A stretch of 64,000 bases of DNA. Source: Sphingomonas ginsenosidimutans. GTDB lineage: Bacteria > Pseudomonadota > Alphaproteobacteria > Sphingomonadales > Sphingomonadaceae. Under the pieces are notes generated by a model. It did no database searches and was not told the DNA's origin. It saw only the letters and a program-made list of their open reading frames with translations. A program made the position numbers and the translations under genes. The stretch spans positions 1 through 64,000 of the forward strand of contig NZ_NWVD01000008.1 in NCBI RefSeq assembly GCF_002374835.1, given 5' to 3'. Below, in pieces: positions 17,582 through 26,684 of this stretch (positions are counted from its first letter, which is position 1; every line of letters begins with the position of its first letter).

Positions 17582-19414
17582 CTACAGCCCCGCGCCCGCC
17601 AGGATCGCGCTCGCGCCCTTTTCGGCTTCGTCGGCCAGCCCGCGGAACATGCCGAACAATTCGCGGCCCATGCCGGTCGCCGCGGGCGGCGCGGCGGCGG
17701 GGGTGCGCGCGGCCCATTCGTCGGCGGGGACCAGCGCCTCCAGCGTTCCCGCTTCCGCGTCGACGCGGATCAGATCGCCGTCGCGGATCAGCCCGATCGC
17801 GCCGCCCGCCGCGCCATTCTGCCCCGGCAGCGCCTCGGGCGAGCAGTGGATCGCGCACGGTACCTTGCCGCTGGCGCCCGACATGCGCCCATCGGTGACT
17901 AGCGCGACGCGGAAGCCGCGGTTCTGGAGCACGCCGAGCGGCGGGGTCAGCTTGTGCAGTTCGGGCATCCCGTTGGCGCGCGGCCCCTGGAAGCGGACGA
18001 CGACGACGACGTCGCGCTCCAGCTCGCCGGCCCGGAACGCCTCCAGCACCTCGAGCTGGTCGGCGAACACGCGCGCGGGCGCCTCGACCACCCAGCGGTC
18101 GCGCTCCACTGCCGACACCTTGATGCAGGCGCGGCCGATGTTGCCCTGCAGGATGCGCATCCCGCCATCGGGGGAGAAGGGCGCGGCGGCCGGGCGCAGG
18201 ATCGTGTCGTCGCGCGTCGGGCCGGAGGGGGCCCAGGCGAGCGTGTCGCCGTCCAGCGTCGGCGCGCTGCCGTAATCGGTCAGGTCTCCGCCGGCCACGG
18301 TCATGATGTTGCGATGCAGGTAGCCGGCGTCGAGCAGCTCGCGGATCACGAACGGCATCCCGCCCGCCGCCTCGAACCCGTTCACGTCGGCCGATCCGTT
18401 GGGATAGACGCGCGCCAGCAGCGGCACCGCGGCGGACAGGCGATCGAAATCCTCCCAGTCGATCACGATCCCCGCCGCCCGCGCGATCGCGGGGACGTGG
18501 AGCAGGTGGTTGGTCGACCCGCCCGTCGCCAGCAGGCCGACCGCGGCGTTGACGATCGCCTTTTCGTCGACGCAATGGCCCAGCGGCCGGTAATCGTCGC
18601 CATGCACGCCGATACGGGGCAGGCGGTGGACCGCGGCGCGGGTCAGTTCCTGCCGCAGCTTGGTGCCCGGATTGACGAAGGCCGCGCCCGGCATGTGCAG
18701 CCCCATCACCTCCATCATCATCTGGTTGGTGTTGGCGGTGCCGTAGAAGGTGCAGGTGCCCTGCGTGTGATAGGCTTGGATCTCCGCATCCAGCAGTTCG
18801 TCGCGGGTCGCCTGCCCCTCGGCGAAGCGCTCGCGCACCGCCGCCTTGGCCTTGTTGGGCAGGCCCGACGGCATTGGCCCGCCGGGAATCAGGATCATCG
18901 GCAGATGGCCGAAGCGCAGCGCCCCCATCAGCAGCCCCGGCACGATCTTGTCGCAGATGCCCAGCAGCGCCGCGCCCTCGAACGTGCCGTGGCTGAGCGC
19001 GATCGCGGTGGCCAGCGCGATCGTGTCGCGGCTGAACAGCGACAGCTCCATCCCCGGATAGCCCTGCGTCACGCCGTCGCACATCGCCGGCACGCCCCCG
19101 GCCACCTGCGCGGTCGCGCCGACCTCGCGCGCCCACACCTTCATCTGTTCGGGATAGCGGTAATAGACCGCATGCGCCGACAGCATGTCGTTGTACGCGG
19201 TGACCAGCCCGATGTTCATCGCGCCCGCCTGCGTCTTCATCGCGTCGCGATCCTCGGGCGTGCCGGCATAGGCATGCGCCAAGTTCGCGCAGCCCAGCCG
19301 GGGACGCCCGATCCAGCCGTCGCGCTCGCGTTCGATCAGCGAGAGATAGGCGCTGCGCGTGGGGCGCGAGCGTTCGATGATCCGATCGGTGACGGCGCTG
19401 ACGGCAGGGTTCAT
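17582..19414 (-). CDS. edd: Phosphogluconate dehydratase
   Basis: 610-residue IlvD/Edd-family Fe-S dehydratase that converts 6-phosphogluconate to KDPG. The cluster-ligand cysteines lie in [24 protein letters not shown] and [14 protein letters not shown], the pattern of Edd rather than Ilv[14 protein letters not shown] marks the C-terminal domain. First gene of edd-glk-eda. A 109-bp gap separates it from pgl and holds palindromic candidate operators, so edd probably has a regulated promoter. Confidence 0.97.
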   Translation of the reverse strand: MNPAVSAVTDRIIERSRPTRSAYLSLIERERDGWIGRPRLGCANLAHAYAGTPEDRDAMKTQAGAMNIGLVTAYNDMLSAHAVYYRYPEQMKVWAREVGATAQVAGGVPAMCDGVTQGYPGMELSLFSRDTIALATAIALSHGTFEGAALLGICDKIVPGLLMGALRFGHLPMILIPGGPMPSGLPNKAKAAVRERFAEGQATRDELLDAEIQAYHTQGTCTFYGTANTNQMMMEVMGLHMPGAAFVNPGTKLRQELTRAAVHRLPRIGVHGDDYRPLGHCVDEKAIVNAAVGLLATGGSTNHLLHVPAIARAAGIVIDWEDFDRLSAAVPLLARVYPNGSADVNGFEAAGGMPFVIRELLDAGYLHRNIMTVAGGDLTDYGSAPTLDGDTLAWAPSGPTRDDTILRPAAAPFSPDGGMRILQGNIGRACIKVSAVERDRWVVEAPARVFADQLEVLEAFRAGELERDVVVVVRFQGPRANGMPELHKLTPPLGVLQNRGFRVALVTDGRMSGASGKVPCAIHCSPEALPGQNGAAGGAIGLIRDGDLIRVDAEAGTLEALVPADEWAARTPAAAPPAATGMGRELFGMFRGLADEAEKGASAILAGAGL

Positions 19415-19461
19415 GCGATGAGCCTTAGCGGGGGGCGAAGCGGGTGCGAAGTTGCCGCGAC

Positions 19462-19506
19462 CGTCACCCTGTGCGTGACGGCCGGACAGCTCCTGATAAC
19501 GTTAAC
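19462..19506. promoter_or_regulatory. Candidate operators upstream of edd
   Basis: Two dyads lie 50-90 bp upstream of the edd ATG: CGTCAC-N7-GTGACG (19462-19480) and GATAACGTTAAC (19495-19506) with a perfect TAACGTTA core. The second has the shape of a LacI-family operator with a central CG. No repressor gene lies in the window, so this is a pattern-based suggestion. Confidence 0.3.
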
Positions 19507-19523
19507 TCACGTGCGGCGAAACG

Positions 19524-20228
19524 TCACGGCGCCCAGTGGATGTCGACCGGCAGTTCGACATCGGCCAGCACGCGACCGATCGGATAGGGCGAGCCGGCGC
19601 CCTCCTTGATCGCATCCTCGATCACCGTGCGCTTCGCGTCGCCGGTCACCGCCAGCATCAGCGCGCGCGCGCTGGCGATGGCCTGGCGGCTGAGCGTGAC
19701 ACGCGCCACCGGCGCCTCGGGCGGCAGCGGATCGGGCATGACGCCCAGCGCACGGCGCTCCTTGGGGCCGTTCAGCGCCTCGTCGTAATCGGGGCCGGGG
19801 AAGATCGACGCGGTATGCCCGTCGCCGCCCACGCCCAGCAGGCACAGGTCGAGCGGCCAGTGCAGATCCTGCATCAGCGCGTCGGCGGACCGGCCCGCCG
19901 CCTTGTAATCGTCGGTCGCCTTGGGGACGATCGGCATCACCCGCGCGCCCTTGGGGATGAAGATCTTGCCCAGCGCGGTGACGTTCGACAGCGGATCGCC
20001 CAGCGGCACGATCCGCTCGTCGCCCGGGATGATCGTCACGCGCTTCCAGTCGAGTTTCGCCTTCGCCAGCTTCTCATAGGCGGGCAGGGGGGTCTTGCCG
20101 CCTGCCAGCGCGATCACCGCGGAGCCGCGCGCGTCGATCGCGCTTTCGATCACGAACTGGATGTCGCCCGCGACCGCATCGGCCAGTTCGGCGGCATCGT
20201 CATAGTCCCACCATTCGATTTCGGTCAT
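19524..20228 (-). CDS. pgl: 6-phosphogluconolactonase
   Basis: 234-residue DevB/SOL-type lactonase that hydrolyses 6-phosphoglucono-lactone to 6-phosphogluconate. It shows ALAGGKTPLPAYEKLA, TIIPGDERIVPLGDPLSN and the signature LLGVGGDGHTASIFPGP. ATG 20228 (MTEIEWWDYDD) is chosen over TTG 20240; GGAA lies about 7 nt upstream. Between zwf and edd, it completes the oxidative branch into the Entner-Doudoroff pathway. Confidence 0.96.
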   Translation of the reverse strand: MTEIEWWDYDDAAELADAVAGDIQFVIESAIDARGSAVIALAGGKTPLPAYEKLAKAKLDWKRVTIIPGDERIVPLGDPLSNVTALGKIFIPKGARVMPIVPKATDDYKAAGRSADALMQDLHWPLDLCLLGVGGDGHTASIFPGPDYDEALNGPKERRALGVMPDPLPPEAPVARVTLSRQAIASARALMLAVTGDAKRTVIEDAIKEGAGSPYPIGRVLADVELPVDIHWAP

Positions 20229-20244
20229 GTGCAATTCCAATGCC

Positions 20245-20342
20245 GTTCGGTTCGAGCAGCCGTCGAGCGACGTCGAGACGGCGTTTCGAGAATGTCTCGA
20301 TACGCGCCCTCGGCTTCGCTCGGTCGCTACTCGACACGAACG
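20245..20342. repeat. Sphingomonad-type palindromic intergenic repeat
   Basis: This imperfect palindrome of about 98 bp fills most of the zwf-pgl gap. It is built from GTCGAGAC / TGTCTCGAT units and ends with CTCGACACGAACGG, while the left end carries GTTCGGTTCGAG. Such GTCGAG...CTCGAC repeats with TTCG/CGAA ends are widespread between sphingomonad genes. It would form a stable hairpin in the zwf-pgl transcript and could protect or attenuate it. Confidence 0.6.
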
Positions 20343-20368
20343 GAGCGGGGCGCGCGGGGTTCAGTGCA

Positions 20369-21832
20369 TCAATCGTCCTGCCACGTCACCCCGTCGCGCT
20401 CGGTCAGCGCGATCGCGGCGGACGGGCCCCAGGTGCCGGCAGGATAATGTTTGGGCTTCATGCCGTTCGCGGCCCAGCCGGCGCGGATCGCGTCGGTCCA
20501 GATCCACTGCGCCTCCACCTCGTCGCGGCGCACGAACAGCGTCTGGTCGCCCTCGATCAGGTCCAGCAGCAGCCGTTCGTAGGCGATGCGGCGGCGCGTG
20601 CCGGCGAATTCGGCGTCCAGGCTCAGCTTCAGCGGCACCTCGCGCAGGCGCACGCCCTCGCGGTCCAGCCCCGGCTCCTTGGCCATCACCAGCAGCTCGA
20701 TATATTCCTCCGGCTGCAGGCGGATGACCAGCTTGTTCGGCTGGAGCAGCCCGCCGCGCCCGGCGAACATCGAATGCGGCACCGGCTTGAACTGGATCGC
20801 GATCTCGCTGCGCCGCACGGGCATCCGCTTGCCGGTGCGCAGGTAGAAGGGCACGCCCTGCCAGCGCCAGTTGTCGACATGCGCCTTGATCGCGACGAAC
20901 GTCTCGGTGTTCGAATCGCGGCCCAGCTCCTCGTCATAGCCCTTGACGATCTCGCCCTTCACCGCGCCGCCGACATATTGGCCGGTGACGGTACAGTGCG
21001 GCACCTCCTCGGGCGGGATCTGCCGCAGCGATCGGAACACCTTGGCCTTTTCGTCGCGCACGTCGGTGGGGGTGAAGCGCGCCGGCGGCTCCATCGCGAT
21101 CAACGCGACCAGCTGGAGCATGTGGTTGGTCACCATGTCGCGCAGCGCGCCAGCGCCGTCGTAATAGCCGGCGCGATCCTCCAGCCCGACTGTCTCGGAC
21201 ACGGTGATCTGCACGTTGTCGATCCCGCGCGCGTTCCACACCGGTTCGAAGAACGAATTGCCGAACCGCAGCGCCAGGATGTTCTGGACCGTTTCCTTGC
21301 CCAGGTAATGGTCGATGCGGAAGATCCGCTCCTCGGGGAAGACCGCGGCGACGGTGTCGTTGATCTCGCGGCTCGACGCCAGGTCGTAGCCCAGCGGCTT
21401 TTCCAGCCCGATGCGCACCGTCGGCCCGGCCAGCCCGACCTTCTCCAGCCCCTTCACCGCCGGTTCGAACAGCGACGGCGCGGTCGACAGGAAGATCGCC
21501 AGCCCGCCCGAAACGTCGCCGATCTTCTCGGCCAGCGGCGCGAAGGTATTCTCGTCCGACAGGTCGACCGGCTGGAACTGCAACCGCTTCAGGAAGCCGG
21601 ACAGCGCGGCCTCGTCCTTGCGATCGGCGGGGAGGAATTCGTCGAGCGCCTTCTTCGCTTCGGCGCGGAAGCCGTCGTCGTCCAGATCGCCGCGCGCCGA
21701 TCCGGTGATCGTCAGCCCCTCTGGCAACAGCCCGTCGGCGTGGAGGCCGTAGAGCGAGGGCAACAGCATCCGCCGGGCAAGATCGCCCGTCGCGCCGAAC
21801 AACAACAGCTTGCCGACCGGATTGCGCTCCAC
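20369..21832 (-). CDS. zwf: Glucose-6-phosphate dehydrogenase
   Basis: 487 residues. It oxidises glucose-6-phosphate to the lactone with NADP+ or NAD+. The coenzyme motif is LLLFGATGDLARRMLLPSL at the N-terminus and the substrate/active-site block is RIDHYLGKETVQNIL; EKPLGYDL is also present. It starts at GTG, with GGAG about 7 nt upstream. Head of the sugar block zwf-pgl-edd-glk-eda, 26 bp downstream of argC; there is little room for a separate promoter, so read-through from argC is possible. Confidence 0.97.
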   Translation of the reverse strand: MERNPVGKLLLFGATGDLARRMLLPSLYGLHADGLLPEGLTITGSARGDLDDDGFRAEAKKALDEFLPADRKDEAALSGFLKRLQFQPVDLSDENTFAPLAEKIGDVSGGLAIFLSTAPSLFEPAVKGLEKVGLAGPTVRIGLEKPLGYDLASSREINDTVAAVFPEERIFRIDHYLGKETVQNILALRFGNSFFEPVWNARGIDNVQITVSETVGLEDRAGYYDGAGALRDMVTNHMLQLVALIAMEPPARFTPTDVRDEKAKVFRSLRQIPPEEVPHCTVTGQYVGGAVKGEIVKGYDEELGRDSNTETFVAIKAHVDNWRWQGVPFYLRTGKRMPVRRSEIAIQFKPVPHSMFAGRGGLLQPNKLVIRLQPEEYIELLVMAKEPGLDREGVRLREVPLKLSLDAEFAGTRRRIAYERLLLDLIEGDQTLFVRRDEVEAQWIWTDAIRAGWAANGMKPKHYPAGTWGPSAAIALTERDGVTWQDD

Positions 21833-21858
21833 CGGAGTCTCCTAGGCTGAAAGAAGGG

Positions 21859-22788
21859 TCAGAGGGTCAGGCCGGCAACGGGGTCGAGACCGGCCATGAT
21901 GTTGAGGTTCTGGACCGCCGCGCCCGCCGCGCCCTTGCCCAGATTGTCGAGCGTCGCGACCAGCCGCAACTGCCCGTTAACGGCATTGCCGAACACGCGC
22001 AGCGTCATGCGATCGGTCCCGGCATCTGCCTCGATCGCGACGGTGGCGACGTCGCTGTCGGCGACGCGCACCAGCGCGCTGCCGGCATAGGGATCCGCCA
22101 GCGCGGCGCGCACGTCGTCGATCGTCGTACCGGCGACCAGCTGCGCGGCGTGCAGCGGCACCTCCGCCACCATCCCGCGATAGGTGTGGGCCACCGACGG
22201 CTGGAAGATCGGCGGATGGGCAAGGCCGGCGTGGCGCTGCATCTCCGGCACATGCTTGTGCGCCAGCGACAGGCCATAGGGGCGGAAGGCGGTGGCTGCG
22301 GCGCCGCTTTCGAATTCCTCGATCATCGCCTTGCCCCCGCCGGAATAGCCCGACGCGGCATTGACGCTGAGCAGCGCGTCCGCGGGCAGCAGCCCCGCGC
22401 GCACCAGCGGGCGGATCAGCGCCAGGAAGGCGGTGGGGTAGCAGCCGGGGTTGCTGACGAAGCGCGCGGTCGCGATCCGCTGCGCCTGGTCCGGCTCCAG
22501 CTCGGCAAAGCCGTAGGTCCAGCCGTCCGCGACGCGATGCGCGGTTGATGCGTCGATCACGCGCGTCCGGTCGTTGGCGATCATCGCCACCGCCTCGCGC
22601 GCGGCATCGTCGGGCAGGCACAGGATAACGATATCGGCCCGGTTGAGCGCCGCGGCACGCGCGGCGGCATCCTTGCGGCGATCGTCGTCCAGCGTGTAGA
22701 GCGCGATCTCCGGCCGCGCGGACAGCCGCTCGCGAATCTCCAGACCGGTGGTGCCGACCGCACCGTCGATGAAGACGCCGACCGTCAC
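21859..22788 (-). CDS. argC: N-acetyl-gamma-glutamyl-phosphate reductase (type 2)
   Basis: 309-residue short (type 2) AGPR that makes N-acetylglutamate semialdehyde in arginine synthesis. The NADP-binding start is FIDGAVGTTGLEIRERL, the catalytic Cys lies in FVSNPGCYPTAFLAL, and the conserved His region is AHKHVPEMQRH. The GTG start overlaps the stop of the SH3 gene as GTGA, so it is coupled to a gene with no known arginine role. Confidence 0.95.
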   Translation of the reverse strand: MTVGVFIDGAVGTTGLEIRERLSARPEIALYTLDDDRRKDAAARAAALNRADIVILCLPDDAAREAVAMIANDRTRVIDASTAHRVADGWTYGFAELEPDQAQRIATARFVSNPGCYPTAFLALIRPLVRAGLLPADALLSVNAASGYSGGGKAMIEEFESGAAATAFRPYGLSLAHKHVPEMQRHAGLAHPPIFQPSVAHTYRGMVAEVPLHAAQLVAGTTIDDVRAALADPYAGSALVRVADSDVATVAIEADAGTDRMTLRVFGNAVNGQLRLVATLDNLGKGAAGAAVQNLNIMAGLDPVAGLTL

Positions 22789-23078
22789 GACGCCAGCGCC
22801 CCGGCGTCGAGATAGCCCACCAGCCCCGATTCGACCGCGATGCCCCAGGCGATGCCGCCGGTGACGTCGAACAGGTCGAACGCATCGCCCGCCCTCAACG
22901 CGATCACCGCGGGGGAATCGGCGCCGCGCTGCTCGCGCAACACGGCATCGTGCGCCAGCGTACAGCGGGCCGGGGCGGCGTAATGCGGGGCGAAGACGCG
23001 ATCGGCCAGGCGGACGTCGGCGATGTCGGGGCGCACCGCATGGGTACGCGGATCGAGCGCGACGGAGCGCCCGGTCAA
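22785..23078 (-). CDS. SH3-like domain protein, possibly a truncated NlpC/P60 gene
   Basis: 97 residues from a TTG 10 nt after the marR stop. ALDPRTHAVRPDIADVRLAD and VFAPHYAAPARCTL, then AGDAFDLFDVTGG, resemble the N-terminal bacterial SH3 domain of sphingomonad NlpC/P60 peptidases. The catalytic Cys/His peptidase domain expected after it is absent: the frame stops within the argC GTGA overlap. It may be a stand-alone wall-binding domain or the remnant of a deletion. There is no signal peptide. The start is uncertain; the frame is open to 23156 inside marR. Confidence 0.65.
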   Translation of the reverse strand: MTGRSVALDPRTHAVRPDIADVRLADRVFAPHYAAPARCTLAHDAVLREQRGADSPAVIALRAGDAFDLFDVTGGIAWGIAVESGLVGYLDAGALAS

Positions 23079-23088
23079 TGCGAATCCG

Positions 23089-23535
23089 CTACGCGCCAGC
23101 CGCGCGCGCTGCGGACGGTGGCTCGCCGTCGCCGATGAACTGCCCGAACTCCTCAAGAAAATCTGCCCCTTCGGAAGTGCGCGCGACGAAGATGTTGCGC
23201 TTGTCGCTGTCGTCGCGTTGGCGGCGCAGATAGCCGAGAGCGCCCAGCCTGTTCAAGGCGCGCGTGACGACCGGCTTGGACACGTTCAATATACGCGCCA
23301 GGCCGCGCACCGTATGCGGGCCGGGGCGCAGGTACACCACCAGCAGCAGCGCCATCTGGCGGTTGGTGAGGTCGGGCTCGCCGGAGCGGACATAGTCCAC
23401 CAGCGCCTTCATCCATGAATTGAGTTCGGGCTGCGCAAAGGTCGCCACGTCTTTGTCCCGTCTCTGTTGCAACGCTGCCGGAACGTTCCGGATTTGTGCG
23501 GAATAACGCCCGCCCGCGCGGCTGGTTTCAGCCAT
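23089..23535 (-). CDS. MarR-family winged-helix regulator
   Basis: 148 residues. The winged-helix region reads LTNRQMALLLVVYL, HTVRGLARILNVSKPVVTRA (recognition helix) and LNRLGALGYLRRQRDDSDKR, followed by a wing and C-terminal dimerisation helix. MarR proteins bind palindromes as dimers and release on ligand binding. It is upstream of the SH3-like gene and argC on the same strand, so it may be cotranscribed with them. The much longer open frame upstream is antisense to secG; ATG 23535 gives normal MarR size. Confidence 0.85.
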   Translation of the reverse strand: MAETSRAGGRYSAQIRNVPAALQQRRDKDVATFAQPELNSWMKALVDYVRSGEPDLTNRQMALLLVVYLRPGPHTVRGLARILNVSKPVVTRALNRLGALGYLRRQRDDSDKRNIFVARTSEGADFLEEFGQFIGDGEPPSAARAAGA

Positions 23536-23676
23536 GTCACGAATTTGCCACGCCTTATGCGGTTTGCGGCGCGCCGGTTGATCGGCGGCGGCGGCGGGAC
23601 TATGTGGCGGCGGTCCGGGGTGCGGGCTTCGGCCCGTTCGCCCGCTTTCTCTATTTCCGGGATCGTTCGCGCCGCC

Positions 23677-24060
23677 ATGTTCACCTTTCTGCTTGTCGTC
23701 CAGGCCATCATCGCGGCGGCCCTTGTTACCGTGATCCTGATGCAGCGGTCGGAGGGCGGCGGGCTGACGTCGTCGGGCAGCCCGTCGGGGCTGATGTCGG
23801 CACGCGGCGCGGCGGATTTCTTGACGCGCGCCACGTCGGTCCTGGCGGGCGTGTTCATCGCGATGAGCGTGCTGCTGGCGTTCCTGGCCGCCAGCCGCAG
23901 CGCCACCAGCGTCGACACCTCGCTCCAGCGCCGCGCGCCCGCCGCGCAGGCGCAGACCGCGCCGGCCCCGGCGGACGACGCGCTGGCCGGCGCCGCCGCC
24001 AATGCCGCAGCGGCGCAGCAGCCCGCACGCGCCGACAACGGCGTCCCGCTCGCCAACTGA
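23677..24060 (+). CDS. secG: Protein translocase subunit SecG
   Basis: 127 residues with two membrane helices (near residues 3-20 and 55-75). Between them lies the SecG hallmark MQRSEGGGL, then GSPSGLMSARGAADFLTRAT. The C-terminal 50 residues are Ala/Gln/Pro-rich and disordered, common in alphaproteobacteria. SecG assists SecYE in preprotein export. The longer open frame upstream overlaps the marR promoter region and is ignored. pyrG follows after 85 bp. Confidence 0.96.
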   Translation: MFTFLLVVQAIIAAALVTVILMQRSEGGGLTSSGSPSGLMSARGAADFLTRATSVLAGVFIAMSVLLAFLAASRSATSVDTSLQRRAPAAQAQTAPAPADDALAGAAANAAAAQQPARADNGVPLAN

Positions 24061-24145
24061 TCGTCGCACCGATCGTCGTTTCATCGCGCGCGGCACGTCC
24101 GCGCGCTTGCCCTCGTTCGTATTTAAAGGTTAGGCGTTCACCCCC

Positions 24146-25780
<1,635 letters not shown>

Positions 25781-25822
25781 GGGTATTCGGAACGTCGCGA
25801 CGAGCCGTTATCCGCTCCACAT

Positions 25823-25906
25823 CGTCGTCCCAGCGAAGGCCGGGATCTTCTGCTTGGCGGGCGCAACTTACGCCATCGGGAGACCCCTGCCTTCGCAGGG
25901 GTGACG
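25823..25906 (+). repeat. Two-hairpin dispersed repeat, copy A
   Basis: 84 bp running from CGTCGTCCCAGCGAAGGCCG to ACCCCTGCCTTCGCAGGGGT followed by GACG. Each end forms a small hairpin (TCCCAGCGAAGGCCGGGA and CCCCTGCCTTCGCAGGGG). Its reverse complement aligns with copy B at 36864-36945 over both ends, with a variable centre. The layout is that of a REP doublet. Confidence 0.75.
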
Positions 25907-25916
25907 CGTTTCCGGT

Positions 25917-25957
25917 GAAAAGGAAAGGCGCCCGGGCCTTGTTCAGGCCCGGACGCC
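25917..25957 (-). terminator. Intrinsic terminator for hsp20
   Basis: On the minus strand GGCGTCCGGGCCT and AGGCCCGGGCGCC form a 12-bp stem with one mismatch and loop GAACA, followed by TTTCCTTTT. It lies about 60 bp after the hsp20 stop. Confidence 0.7.
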
Positions 25958-26015
25958 CCCACCGGCGCTCCGAAAGGGAGCAAAGGAACGCCGATATCGC
26001 GCGGCGCGGCGCGGG

Positions 26016-26483
26016 TTACGCGGCCTTCGCCTCGTCGCCGCTCTTGTTTTCGACCGCGGCCAGCGGCGCGCCGGTCTTGATCGCGATGCTCTTGGGCTTC
26101 ATCGCCTCGGGCACCTCGCGGACCAGGTCGATCACCAGCAGGCCATCGTTCAGCCGCGCATCCTCCACGAACACGAAGTCGGCCAGCTCGAACCGCCGCT
26201 CGAAGCTGCGGTTGGCGATGCCGAGGTGGAGGAAGTTGCCGTTGTCCGCCTTGTCGTCCTTTTTGCCGGTCACCATCAGCAGGTTCTGCTGCGCGACGAT
26301 CTCGATCTCGTCACGGCCGAACCCCGCCACGGCCAGCGTAATGCGGTAGCGGTCGTCGGCGACTCGCTCCAGGTTGAACGGCGGGTAATTTTCGGACGCG
26401 CTCCGGGCGTTGGCCTCGATCATGTCGAACAGGCGATCGAAACCGATCGTGGAGCGGCGGTAGGGGGTAAGGTCGAAACGCAT
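26016..26483 (-). CDS. Small heat shock protein Hsp20
   Basis: 155-residue alpha-crystallin-type holdase in the IbpA class. It starts MRFDLTPYRRSTIGFDRLF; the crystallin domain includes YRITLAVAGFGRDEIEIVAQ and NGNFLHLGIANRSFERRFEL, with NDGLLVIDL matching the A-x-x-x-N-G-x-L motif, and ends in a short Lys/Ala tail. GGAGG lies 8 nt upstream of the ATG. A RpoH-type promoter and an ~85-nt leader precede it. Monocistronic, with its own terminator. Confidence 0.95.
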   Translation of the reverse strand: MRFDLTPYRRSTIGFDRLFDMIEANARSASENYPPFNLERVADDRYRITLAVAGFGRDEIEIVAQQNLLMVTGKKDDKADNGNFLHLGIANRSFERRFELADFVFVEDARLNDGLLVIDLVREVPEAMKPKSIAIKTGAPLAAVENKSGDEAKAA

Positions 26484-26576
26484 CGTCAAATCCTCCAGCG
26501 AGCTATTTGAACAAAGGCGCCCGGGCATCCGCGGCGCCCTTCACCGTGCGGCCCCTGATGGGCACCGCACATCCGG

Positions 26577-26605
26577 AAAATGGGAAATCGGCGAAGCGAT
26601 TCAAG
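26577..26605 (-). promoter_or_regulatory. RpoH (sigma-32) promoter of hsp20
   Basis: On the minus strand CTTGAA (26605-26600) and CCCATTTT (26584-26577) give CTTG-N17-CCCATTT, which matches the alphaproteobacterial heat-shock consensus CTTG-N17/18-CYTATNT closely. Transcription would start near 26570 and leave a leader of about 85 nt before the hsp20 ATG. Confidence 0.7.
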
Positions 26606-26684
26606 GGGTGGGGTAAACACCTACTTTCTTGATCGGGTTTGATCGCGAACGGATGATGCGCGGACGAACGAAAGGGGTCGGTTC

